A DNA stretch of 64,000 bases from Candidatus Solibacter usitatus. GTDB taxonomy: Bacteria > Acidobacteriota > Terriglobia > Bryobacterales > Bryobacteraceae. Below the pieces are notes generated by a model that was given only the letters and a program-made list of their open reading frames with translations, did not search any database and had not been told where the DNA came from. The position numbers and the translations under genes were made by a program. This document shows positions 16,477 to 24,194 of this stretch, piece by piece (position 1 is the stretch's first letter; each line of letters begins with the position of its first letter). The stretch is taken from positions 1 to 64,000 of the forward strand of contig JACRBC010000120.1 of NCBI GenBank assembly GCA_016213245.1, in the 5' to 3' direction.

Positions 16477-17678
16477 AGCCCTCCCGCTACGCCTGGGCCG
16501 TTGTCGCCCTGCTATGGGTGGTGGCGACGCTGAACTACCTGGACCGCCAGGTCATCTTCTCCCTCTTTCCGCCACTCAAGGCCGAGTTCGGCGTCTCCGA
16601 CCTGCAACTGGGCCTGTTGGGCACTGCCTTCCTGTGGGTGTACGGCTTGCTCAGCCCCTTCAGCGGCTACCTGGCCGACCGCTACGACCGCGTCAAGGTG
16701 GTCATTTTCAGTCTGTTCGTCTGGTCCGCCGTCACCTGGCTCACGGGCCAGGCGCACGACTTCAACCAACTGCTCACCGCCCGCGGCCTGATGGGCATCA
16801 GCGAGGCGGCCTACCTGCCCGCGGCCCTGGCACTGATCGCCGACTACCATTCGCCCGCCACGCGTTCGCGCGCCACCGGCATCCACCAGAGCGGCCTTTA
16901 CGCCGGCATCGCGCTGGGCGGCGTGGTGGGCGGTTGGGTGGGGGAGCACTATGGCTGGCGCGCCGTCTTCGGCCTGCTGGGCTTCATCGGCATCGCCTAC
17001 GGCGCCGTTCTGCTGTTTGCCCTGAAGCCGCCACCAGCCAGAGAAAGCGCGCCAAAACTCCAGGGGAGCTTTGTCAGCGCGCTCAGTGAATTGCTCTCCA
17101 CCCGCGGTTTCCTGCCCATCTTCACGGCCAACCTGATGGGCGCCATGGCGTACTTCATGATCTACGGCTGGCTGCCGTTGTTCCTCTACGAGAAGTTCGG
17201 CATGAGCCTGACCGGCGCCGGCTTCTCGGCGACCTTCTACATCCAGATCGCCAGCGCCGCCGGCATCCTGGCCGGCGGCTGGCTGGCCGACCGCTGGACG
17301 CGCTCCAACCCTCGCGGCCGCGTGCTGACGCAGTGGATCGGCTTTACCGCCGCCGCCCCCGCGCTCTTCCTGGTGGCCACCACGCCCTCCATGGCCCTGC
17401 TGATCGCAGGCATGCTGATCTTCGGCCTGGGCCGCGGCTTCTTCGACTGCAACCTGATGCCGGTGCTGTGCCAGGTGGCCCGCCCGCAATTGCGCGCCAC
17501 CGGCTACGGCGTGCTGAACCTGGGCTCCACCCTGGTGGGCGGCGCCATGACGGCCGCCGCCGGGGCGCTGAAGGCGACACTCGGACTCGGCACGTGCCTG
17601 CAGATCTCGGCCGTGCTGCTGTTCTGCGCCGCGCTGATGCTGCTGCGGATCCCCGCGCCGCGACCTTCCGACGGCTAA
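16473..17678 (+). CDS. Major facilitator superfamily transporter, sugar-acid type
   Basis: A 401-residue, 12-helix MFS permease. N-terminal features NYLDRQVIFSLFPPLKAEFG and SGYLADRYDRVKVVIF (the loop 2-3 motif) match the anion/sugar-acid (ACS-like) group, and WLADRWTRSNPRGRV repeats the motif in the second half. The ATG at 16473 overlaps the lyase stop. Coupling to the NanA-like lyase suggests import of its substrate. Its stop codon shares bases with the converging NIPSNAP gene. Confidence 0.85.
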   Translation: MKPSRYAWAVVALLWVVATLNYLDRQVIFSLFPPLKAEFGVSDLQLGLLGTAFLWVYGLLSPFSGYLADRYDRVKVVIFSLFVWSAVTWLTGQAHDFNQLLTARGLMGISEAAYLPAALALIADYHSPATRSRATGIHQSGLYAGIALGGVVGGWVGEHYGWRAVFGLLGFIGIAYGAVLLFALKPPPARESAPKLQGSFVSALSELLSTRGFLPIFTANLMGAMAYFMIYGWLPLFLYEKFGMSLTGAGFSATFYIQIASAAGILAGGWLADRWTRSNPRGRVLTQWIGFTAAAPALFLVATTPSMALLIAGMLIFGLGRGFFDCNLMPVLCQVARPQLRATGYGVLNLGSTLVGGAMTAAAGALKATLGLGTCLQISAVLLFCAALMLLRIPAPRPSDG

Positions 17679-18451
17679 CGGATCATCGACCCGGCCATCG
17701 GGCTCAGGATCACGTTGGAGATGTTGGAGACCACCTCGCCGTTGCTCAGGCCGGGCGTGGCCGCCATCTTCTTCCATTCCGGACTCGTCCCGAAGGCCCG
17801 CCAATTGGCTTCGCGCGCCGCCAGGTTGTCCATGGCCACCATGTAGGTCAGGTTCGGCATCTTGGGCCCGGCGATCATCTCTCCGAAGAACACAGGCAGC
17901 AGGCCGAACTTGCGGAAGAGGCCGATCTCGCCGTCTTCGAACATGGCGATCTTCCTGGCCAGCGAGCGCGGCGTGTTGGATTCGTAGGTGCGCAGTTCGA
18001 AGATGCGCGCGCCGCGGCCCGCTTCCGACGCCGGCGTCTCAATCTGCGGAAAGCCCTTGAAGCCGCGCAGCAGTTGGACCTCCATGCGTTGGAACGGGAG
18101 GCTGACGCTTTCGACCAGGCTGGTGGCCGCCGCGCCCAGTTCCTCGTCGGCGTTCAATTTCTGCCAGCACTGCTCGAAGGCCCCGATGCCGGCGTGCTGC
18201 ACGACGAGCAGGTAGAAGGGCGAGTCCGGCGCGATGGAACTTGAGAAGAGCCCCACCGGCCCGGCGCCGGCCCGCTGCATCGCAGGCACAGCGGCCTTGC
18301 CGAGGAAGCCGGCGAGTTTGGCGCTCTGGTTGTCCAGTGTGTTGCGCAGATTGAAGTAGCGCAGTTCAAGGATGGCAGGTGGCTTGGCGGCGGTTTGCGC
18401 CGACGACATCGCTGCGAGCGATGCGCCGGCCATGAAGTTGCGGCGTTGCAT
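17675..18451 (-). CDS. Exported NIPSNAP-family protein with two NIPSNAP domains
   Basis: A 258-residue protein. MQRRNFMAGASLAAMSSA looks like a Tat-type or short export signal. Two ferredoxin-like NIPSNAP domains follow, one starting ELRYFNLRNT and one starting FELRTYESNTPRSLARKIAMF, with NLTYMVAMDNLAAREANWRAF as the usual domain end. Function unknown; the family is often found in Acidobacteria and Planctomycetes. It converges on the MFS gene, the two stop codons sharing the bases 17675-17678 (CTAA). The start at 18451 lies 13 bp downstream of the uppS stop. Confidence 0.8.
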   Translation of the reverse strand: MQRRNFMAGASLAAMSSAQTAAKPPAILELRYFNLRNTLDNQSAKLAGFLGKAAVPAMQRAGAGPVGLFSSSIAPDSPFYLLVVQHAGIGAFEQCWQKLNADEELGAAATSLVESVSLPFQRMEVQLLRGFKGFPQIETPASEAGRGARIFELRTYESNTPRSLARKIAMFEDGEIGLFRKFGLLPVFFGEMIAGPKMPNLTYMVAMDNLAAREANWRAFGTSPEWKKMAATPGLSNGEVVSNISNVILSPMAGSMIR

Positions 18452-18464
18452 GATGGCTGCGATT

Positions 18465-19142
18465 CTATCGCAACACTTGCAGCCGTGCCGGCGGCGTGGC
18501 GCCAAAGCGCCGCTCCCGCCCGCGGAAATCCTCCAGAGCCGCGCGCAGGTCCGCGGCGCTGAAGTCCGGCCAGGCCACGCTGGTGAAGCAGAACTCGGCG
18601 TAGGCGCACTCCCACAGCAGAAAGTCGCTGAGGCGCTGCTCGCCGCTGGTGCGGATCAGCAGGTCCACGTCGCGTCCCAGCGCGGCGCAGAGCTGGCGGC
18701 CGTCGCGCGCTCCGGCTGCGATCGCGGCCACGATCGCCTCCCGCGACGAATAGTCCACCGCCACGCGCAGATGCAGCCTATCCCCTGCCTGCGTGGCGTT
18801 CTCCGTCTGTTCGATCAACGCCACCAGCGGTCCGCTGAGCCGGTCGCGGCGCCCGATCACCTCAAAGCGCACGCCCTGCTCCTGAAGCTTGGCGCACTCC
18901 TGCCGCATGTATCGCCCCAGCAGGCGGAACAGCGCGGCTACCTCCTCCTGCGGCCGTTTCCAGTTGTCCGAGGAGAAGGCGTAGAGGGTCAGCGTGCCGA
19001 TGTCCAGATCCGGCGCCGCCTCCACCACCCGGCGGACCGTCTCGGCGCCCGCCTTGTGCCCGGCGATGCGCGGCCAGCCGCGGGCCTGCGCCCAGCGCCC
19101 GTTGCCGTCCATGATCAGCGCGACATGCAGCTTTCCGGTCAC
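18465..19142 (-). CDS. uppS: Isoprenyl transferase (undecaprenyl diphosphate synthase)
   Basis: A 225-residue cis-prenyltransferase that extends farnesyl diphosphate with isopentenyl diphosphate to the C55 carrier lipid for peptidoglycan and LPS. Motifs are HVALIMDGNGRWA (catalytic Asp12), LTLYAFSSDNWKRP, and DLLIRTSGEQRLSDFLLWECAYAEF. It is slightly shorter than E. coli UppS (253). Its start overlaps the winged-helix regulator gene by 4 nt, forming a three-gene run 20114-18465. Confidence 0.93.
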   Translation of the reverse strand: MTGKLHVALIMDGNGRWAQARGWPRIAGHKAGAETVRRVVEAAPDLDIGTLTLYAFSSDNWKRPQEEVAALFRLLGRYMRQECAKLQEQGVRFEVIGRRDRLSGPLVALIEQTENATQAGDRLHLRVAVDYSSREAIVAAIAAGARDGRQLCAALGRDVDLLIRTSGEQRLSDFLLWECAYAEFCFTSVAWPDFSAADLRAALEDFRGRERRFGATPPARLQVLR

Positions 19143-19519
19143 TGCCTGCCGCGCATGGCCCGCACCAGCGCCTCCATGTGGTCCAGGTACCGCTCCAGCG
19201 CCTGAAGCCCCTCGCCGGTCAGCCTGTACTCGGTCTTCGGCATCCGGCCCTCAAAGGACTTTTCGCAGGTCACATAGCCAGCCTCTTCCAGCTTCCGGGC
19301 ATGAACGCTGAGATTGCCGTCCGTTGTGTCCAGCAGCTTCTTCAGCTCGTTGAAGGTCAGCGACGGCGCCGCCGCCAGCGCGCTGACGATGCCCAGCCGC
19401 AGCTTTTCGTGAATCAACTTGTCCAGTTGTGGAATGTCCTTGTGCACCGACTCCAGGCGCAGGTCCTGCGCCTTCTCGCCGGTCCACTCGCCTTCCGGCC
19501 TTCGAGCCGCTTTAGCCAC
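19139..19519 (-). CDS. Winged-helix transcriptional regulator (HTH_34/MarR-like)
   Basis: A 126-residue protein with one winged helix: LIHEKLRLGIVSALAAAPSLTFNELKKLLDTTDGNLSVHARKLEEAGYVTCEKSF followed by a wing (RMPKTEYRLT) and a dimerisation helix. Such regulators usually sit beside a small membrane protein and repress their own operon. Here the upstream partner is the six-helix protein, overlapping by 8 nt, and the perfect palindrome at 20139-20157 is the best operator candidate. Confidence 0.8.
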   Translation of the reverse strand: MAKAARRPEGEWTGEKAQDLRLESVHKDIPQLDKLIHEKLRLGIVSALAAAPSLTFNELKKLLDTTDGNLSVHARKLEEAGYVTCEKSFEGRMPKTEYRLTGEGLQALERYLDHMEALVRAMRGRQ

Positions 19520-20114
19520 CGTACCTCCTGTAAATCCAGAATCCGAACACCAGGTGCAATCCGCCGAATCCCGCCGCCAGCGGCAGGTCCCGCAGGGCCG
19601 GGGGAGCGATCATCGCCACCACGCCGAGCGCGAAATAGCAGGCCCCCATCGCCGGCACGATGCGCACGGAGAAGGCCCCGCCGGCGATCACCGCCGCCCC
19701 GTACAACATCAGCCAGCATCCGGCCAGAACATGGAGCAGACCGGCGTGATAGATGGGCCAGGTGAGTAACGCGCCCGCCAGGATCGGCGGCGTGAAGCTC
19801 AAGGCGAACTTCCGCCCCGCCGCGTTCAGCAAGGGAGCGCCGGTCCTGTTCGCTTTGTGCACCATGGCCAGCGATCCGATCGCCACCGCCAGCACGAGCT
19901 CCGTCAGCCAGACCGTCAGCCAACCCGCGGCCGTCTGTTGCCGCGAAGCCAGCCAGGCGGCGGCCAGCGCCGTCAGCCCCATCACCATTCCGCCGGCGCC
20001 CGATACGGCCGTGAACGCCCCCGCCCGCTCGATGGCGGACCGGATGTAACGCAGGTTCTCCATGGCGTGATCGTGGATCGGGATCGGTTTCACTTGTCCC
20101 ACGAGCTCATTCAA
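19512..20114 (-). CDS. Polytopic membrane protein paired with a winged-helix regulator
   Basis: A 200-residue protein with about six hydrophobic helices after a cytosolic start that contains PIHDHAMENLRYIRSAIERAGAFTAVSG. Function is unknown. The pairing with a winged-helix regulator is common in Acidobacteria. The start is uncertain: TTG at 20114 keeps the HDHAMENLRYIR segment, whereas the first good ATG is at 20063. It is the first gene of the unit leading to uppS. Confidence 0.65.
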   Translation of the reverse strand: MNELVGQVKPIPIHDHAMENLRYIRSAIERAGAFTAVSGAGGMVMGLTALAAAWLASRQQTAAGWLTVWLTELVLAVAIGSLAMVHKANRTGAPLLNAAGRKFALSFTPPILAGALLTWPIYHAGLLHVLAGCWLMLYGAAVIAGGAFSVRIVPAMGACYFALGVVAMIAPPALRDLPLAAGFGGLHLVFGFWIYRRYGG

Positions 20115-20138
20115 TCACAGTCTTTCATTGCCGTCAAG

Positions 20139-20157
20139 TACTTTGTATAGCAAAGTA
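20139..20157. promoter_or_regulatory. Perfect palindrome, probable operator
   Basis: TACTTTG (20139-20145), spacer TATAG, and CAAAGTA (20151-20157) form a perfect 7-bp inverted repeat. On the minus strand the centre reads CTATAC, a possible -10, 25 nt before the TTG start at 20114. A dimeric winged-helix protein binding here would block transcription, which fits autoregulation by the 19139-19519 product. Confidence 0.6.
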
Positions 20158-20195
20158 ACACGGAACAAAACGGGCGCCGTTCTCAGGAGGTGCGG

Positions 20196-20960
20196 TTACA
20201 GGTCCTCGGGAAAGACGGCGTACCCCTGCGGCGGCGGGAAGGTATCGCACAGGAACTTCAGCCGCTTGCGCAGCAGGTTGGAGGGCAGTTGCCGCGGTCC
20301 GGTCTCGACGTCGATGTCGCAGCAGATGCCATGCATGTAGAGCGTGAGGGTGTCCACATAGCTCTGGAGCGCATAGTCGCGGAAACGCTTGGTGGGGCGG
20401 GCGCCGCGGCGGTCCTTCTCTTCGAGATCCACCTTCAGGCGCCAGGCCGCGTCGTCGACTTCGCCGTGGGCGCCCTTGCGCAGCTCCTCGCGAATGAGCG
20501 CCAGGTATCCGTCGGGCACCAGTTTGCCGTGCTTGCCCGCAACCAGTCCAGCGATGCCGTGATAGAGGCGATAGTGGTAGTCGGCCACTCCGGCGTCCTT
20601 CACGGCGAAAGCGAAAACAGCGCCTGAGCCGGTGACCAGCGAGCCGAACGAGAGCGCCCTGGCTTCCTGCGGCTTCTCGGTGGACATCAGCGGTTCGTCC
20701 TTGGTCCGGGCGCTTGGCGGATCGCCCTTTTCCAGGTAGGGAACCAGCAGGATCCGGATCTCCGGCAACTGGGCGGCAATCACGGGCGGCAGCGCCGCCA
20801 CGGGCTCGTCGAGGTACTCCCGGAGATCTTCCTCGCTCAGTGAGACGGCCGCGCAGACATAGCGAAAGCGCGTGCCGATGGGGATCATCTCGCCGTGGAA
20901 CCGGTCGGCCAACTGGCCCAGATTGAGCCGTTGTGACGGAATGTGCGCTGGTTTTTTCAA
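20196..20960 (-). CDS. Conserved-looking hypothetical protein
   Basis: About 254 residues from the TTG at 20960 (MKKPAHIPSQRLNLG); an ATG at 20888 (MIPIGTRFRYV) is the alternative. No domain was recognised. It is soluble, with mixed charge, an acidic EEDLREYLDEP segment, and a C-terminal half that includes YALQSYVDTLTLYMHGICCDIDVETGPRQLP. Coding bias is like its neighbours. The much longer open frame upstream is the antisense shadow of lpxB. It is divergent from lpxB. Confidence 0.6.
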   Translation of the reverse strand: MKKPAHIPSQRLNLGQLADRFHGEMIPIGTRFRYVCAAVSLSEEDLREYLDEPVAALPPVIAAQLPEIRILLVPYLEKGDPPSARTKDEPLMSTEKPQEARALSFGSLVTGSGAVFAFAVKDAGVADYHYRLYHGIAGLVAGKHGKLVPDGYLALIREELRKGAHGEVDDAAWRLKVDLEEKDRRGARPTKRFRDYALQSYVDTLTLYMHGICCDIDVETGPRQLPSNLLRKRLKFLCDTFPPPQGYAVFPEDL

Positions 20961-21044
20961 ATGCAATTCCAGTCTAGCAGACGCTCCAGGGGCCTCCGCC
21001 GGAATCGCCGGGTCTCCACGAAACACTAAACTGGAGTGGTGCCG

Positions 21045-22169
21045 TTGAAGATCCTGGTCTCGGCCGGCGAAGCCTCGGGCGACCGCTATGCGGCGGGCGT
21101 CGTATCCGCCATCCGCCGCCGGGCGCCCGAAACCACGTTCTTCGGGTGCACAGGCAACGAGATGAGGGCCGCCGGGGTGCGCACCGAGGTGGACGCGGCC
21201 AGTCTGTCGGTGGTGGGCCTGGTGGAGGTGCTCCACCACATCCCGCGGATCTACGGCGAATACCGCCGCTTGATAGCCGCCGCGAAGCGCGAGAAGCCGG
21301 ACCTGGCGATCCTGACCGACAGCCCGGACTTCCACCTGCCGCTGGCGCGGCGCCTCACGCGGTTGGGCATCCCGGTCTACTATCTCGTCGCCCCACAGGC
21401 GTGGGCGTGGCGCGAGGGGCGCGTCACCCAACTCAAACGAAACGTGAAAGAGCTGCACTGCATCTTTCCCTTCGAGGAGACGTTTTTCCGTACCCGTGGC
21501 GTCAATGCGCACTACATCGGCCACCCGCTGGCGGGCGTGGTGCGAACCAGCCTGGACCGCACGGAGTTTTTCCGCAAACACAGCCTGCCGGAGGATCGCC
21601 CATTGATCGCTCTCTGCCCGGGTAGCAGAAAAGGCGAAATCGCCCGCCACATCCCCGCCTTGCGCGAGGCCCTGGCCCTGATTTCCGCGCGGCGCGCCTG
21701 CACGTTCCTGCTTGCCGCCCCGGCTGGCGCGCGGGAGCGCTTCGGCGCCGGCCTCTATGCTCCCCTGCTCAATGGCGGCGCGCGCTATTGCGAAGGGGAG
21801 ACCTGGGACGCTATGGGCCATTCCGGCCTGACGCTCGCCGCCAGCGGCACTGTGACCGTTGAGGCCGCCCTGCTCGGCGCCCCCATGGTCGCTTTCTACA
21901 GAGTGATGGCGCTGAGCTGGGCCATCGGCAGGTTCCTGGTTCGCGCGCCGTTCTATTCCATGGTCAATCTGGCCGCCGGCAGAAAGGTCGTTCCGGAACT
22001 GATCCAGGACGGCATGACAGGCCCGGCGATCGCCCGCGAAGCCCTGCGTCTGCTTGAATCACCCTTGGAAACAGCCGCCATGAAGACCGGTCTGGCCGAG
22101 GTCCGCCAGTCGCTCTCCACCGCCACCAACCCATTTGACGAGTCCGCAGCCAGGATTCTCGCGTCATAG
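21045..22169 (+). CDS. lpxB: Lipid-A-disaccharide synthase
   Basis: A GT19 glycosyltransferase of 374 residues that joins UDP-2,3-diacylglucosamine and lipid X at the inner membrane during lipid A synthesis. Family markers are KILVSAGEASGDRYA, FFGCTGNEMRAAG, VGLVEVLHHIP, LTDSPDFHLPLA, PQAWAWREGR, HYIGHPL and LCPGSRKGEI. The TTG at 21045 was chosen because GGAG (21033-21036) lies 8 nt upstream and the product then begins MKILVSAGEASGD like other LpxB proteins. GTG at 21036 or 21039 are alternatives. No other Lpx genes are nearby. Confidence 0.93.
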   Translation: MKILVSAGEASGDRYAAGVVSAIRRRAPETTFFGCTGNEMRAAGVRTEVDAASLSVVGLVEVLHHIPRIYGEYRRLIAAAKREKPDLAILTDSPDFHLPLARRLTRLGIPVYYLVAPQAWAWREGRVTQLKRNVKELHCIFPFEETFFRTRGVNAHYIGHPLAGVVRTSLDRTEFFRKHSLPEDRPLIALCPGSRKGEIARHIPALREALALISARRACTFLLAAPAGARERFGAGLYAPLLNGGARYCEGETWDAMGHSGLTLAASGTVTVEAALLGAPMVAFYRVMALSWAIGRFLVRAPFYSMVNLAAGRKVVPELIQDGMTGPAIAREALRLLESPLETAAMKTGLAEVRQSLSTATNPFDESAARILAS

Positions 22170-22184
22170 TTGAGAGATAGCAAG

Positions 22185-24137
22185 ATGAAGTCCTTCGCCT
22201 TCCGCCCGCTCTTCAAGATCCTGGCCCTGGCCGCCCTGCCCGCCCTTCTGGCGGCCCAGGACCGCCGCCCGGCTATCGACGTGGAGTCCTACAAGATCGA
22301 CGCCAAAATCGACCTGGCCCAGCAGACGCTCAGCGCCACCGCCACGGTGACGTTCTCCGCCGTCGACGACAAACTCAACAGCGTCACCTTCGAGCTCCAC
22401 AACGCCCTCAACTTGGCCAGCGTCACCTCGGCCGGCGCAACGCTACCGGCCACGCGAGGCAACCAGGACTTCACCGTGCGCGTGAGCCTGCCGGAGCCTT
22501 TGGCCAAGGGCGCCAAGAGCACCTTGACCTTCAACTATGCAGGCCGCTTGAGCGGCGACGAAGAGTCGCCCGTCGCCGGCCTGAAGTTCGCCGCCATTTC
22601 GCCCGAGCACGCCTACCTCCTCTATCCGGCCCGCTGGTTCCCGGTGAGCGGATACACGGTGGACCGCTACACCATGGAACTGTCGGTCAGCGCCCCAGCC
22701 GGGTTCAAGGTGGTAACCAGCGGCCTGGAGTTGCCTGGCCCGAATGGCAGCACCTTCCGCTATCCAGGCGACAGCTTCCCGGGCAGCCTGGCCATGGTGA
22801 AGGGTGCCGCCCAAAAGATCGCGTCGGAGGGCGTGACCACTGACGTGTGGTTTTCCGGCGAGCGGCAGGGCTTCGCCAAGGCCTACGGCGAGGAGACGGC
22901 CAAGGTGATGAACTACCTCACCAGCCTGTTCGGCATCCCTCCGCAAAAAGACCTGACACTGGTGGAAACCGGCGCCGACGCCCCCGGCGGCTACTCCGCT
23001 CCCGGCGTCCTCTTTCTTGCCCCCTCGGCCATCTCGCAGCAGCCCTCCAACCGCCTGCTCGCCAATCAGATCACCCGGCAGTGGTTCGGCAACCTGATCT
23101 CCCCGGTCACGCGCAACCACATCTGGATTGTGAACGGCATGGCCAAGTACGCCGAGCTGATGTACCTGGAAGGCCTGAACGGCCCCTCGTCGCTGGAGCT
23201 CGAGATCAAGGACCTCTACGTCGACGCCATGACCGTCACCGACACCCCGGTCCGCCAGTCCTCCCGCTATGAGGACTACTCTCCGGAATTCTTCGCCGTC
23301 ACAGGGAGCAAAGGCGCGGCTACCTACCACATGCTGCGCTGGATCATCGGCGACGCCAATTTCCAGAAGCTCCTCAAAACCACCACGGATCAGTTTGCCG
23401 GCAAGCCGGTCTCCACCGACGATCTGCGCAAGCTGGCCGAGGCCGCCGGGGGCCAGGTCCTGCAGGGCTTCTTTATTCAGTGGCTGGAATCCACCGGAGC
23501 GCCGGAGTTCAAGATGGAGTACACCATCTACCGCACGCAGAAGGGCTTCCGCGTGATGGGGAAGATCCAGCAGGATCTGGACACGTTCCGCATGCCGGTG
23601 GAGCTGCGGATCGAGACCGAAGGCAATCCGGAGGACAAGCGTGTCGAGGTCGCCGGCCCCGCCACGGACTTCTCCGTCGAGACCTTCGGCAAGCCGCGCA
23701 AGGTGATCATCGACCCCAACGGGCGCGTGCTGCGCTTAAGCCCGGCGATGCGCGTCGCCGTCGCCATCCGCAAAGGCGAGCAGTTCGCCGAGATCGGCGA
23801 GTACAACGAGGCGCTCAAGGAGTATCAGAAGGCGCTGGAGGTCACGCGGATCAGCTCGCTGGCCCACTACCGCGTGGCCGAGGTCTTCTTCCTCCAGGGC
23901 AACTACCAGTCGGCCGCCAACGAGTTCCGAGAAGCACTGAACGGCGACCTGGAGCCGAAGTGGACCGAGGTCTGGAGCCACATCAACCTGGGCAAGATCT
24001 TCGACGTCACCCAGCAGAGGGAGCGCGCGGTGAACGAGTACACTCTCGCCATCCGCACGAAGGACAACACCCAGGGCGCGCAGGAGGAGGCGGCCAAGTA
24101 CCGGCAGGCGCCCTACCAGCGCAAGGACAACAACTGA
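22185..24137 (+). CDS. M1 aminopeptidase-like protein with degenerate active site and TPR tail
   Basis: A 650-residue exported protein (signal peptide to about residue 25). Residues 30-215 form the beta-rich M1 N-terminal domain and 225-430 the catalytic-type domain. Where active M1 enzymes have HExxHQWFGN this protein has NQITRQWFGN (294-303), and where they have NEG it has VNG (316-318). The exopeptidase GxMEN motif is replaced by GGYSAPG. All zinc ligands and the general base are thus lost. The tail (about 535-640) is a TPR array with GEYNEALKEYQKALEVTR. Probably a scaffold or binding protein. The ATG at 22185 starts the signal peptide, with GAGAGA upstream. Confidence 0.8.
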   Translation: MKSFAFRPLFKILALAALPALLAAQDRRPAIDVESYKIDAKIDLAQQTLSATATVTFSAVDDKLNSVTFELHNALNLASVTSAGATLPATRGNQDFTVRVSLPEPLAKGAKSTLTFNYAGRLSGDEESPVAGLKFAAISPEHAYLLYPARWFPVSGYTVDRYTMELSVSAPAGFKVVTSGLELPGPNGSTFRYPGDSFPGSLAMVKGAAQKIASEGVTTDVWFSGERQGFAKAYGEETAKVMNYLTSLFGIPPQKDLTLVETGADAPGGYSAPGVLFLAPSAISQQPSNRLLANQITRQWFGNLISPVTRNHIWIVNGMAKYAELMYLEGLNGPSSLELEIKDLYVDAMTVTDTPVRQSSRYEDYSPEFFAVTGSKGAATYHMLRWIIGDANFQKLLKTTTDQFAGKPVSTDDLRKLAEAAGGQVLQGFFIQWLESTGAPEFKMEYTIYRTQKGFRVMGKIQQDLDTFRMPVELRIETEGNPEDKRVEVAGPATDFSVETFGKPRKVIIDPNGRVLRLSPAMRVAVAIRKGEQFAEIGEYNEALKEYQKALEVTRISSLAHYRVAEVFFLQGNYQSAANEFREALNGDLEPKWTEVWSHINLGKIFDVTQQRERAVNEYTLAIRTKDNTQGAQEEAAKYRQAPYQRKDNN

Positions 24138-24180
24138 GGCCTCGCCAGCGGAAGAGGCGCGCGCCGTTCCCAGCCGAGTG

Positions 24181-24186
24181 TAGAAT
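24181..24186 (+). promoter_or_regulatory. Possible -10 hexamer TAGAAT of the ATPase gene
   Basis: TAGAAT ends 8 nt before the ATG at 24195. There is no clear Shine-Dalgarno sequence, so a leaderless transcript is possible. This would make the ATPase/TOPRIM-like pair a separate transcription unit from the M1-like gene, whose stop is 43 bp upstream of the hexamer. Confidence 0.35.
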
Positions 24187-24194
24187 TGGGTCAA

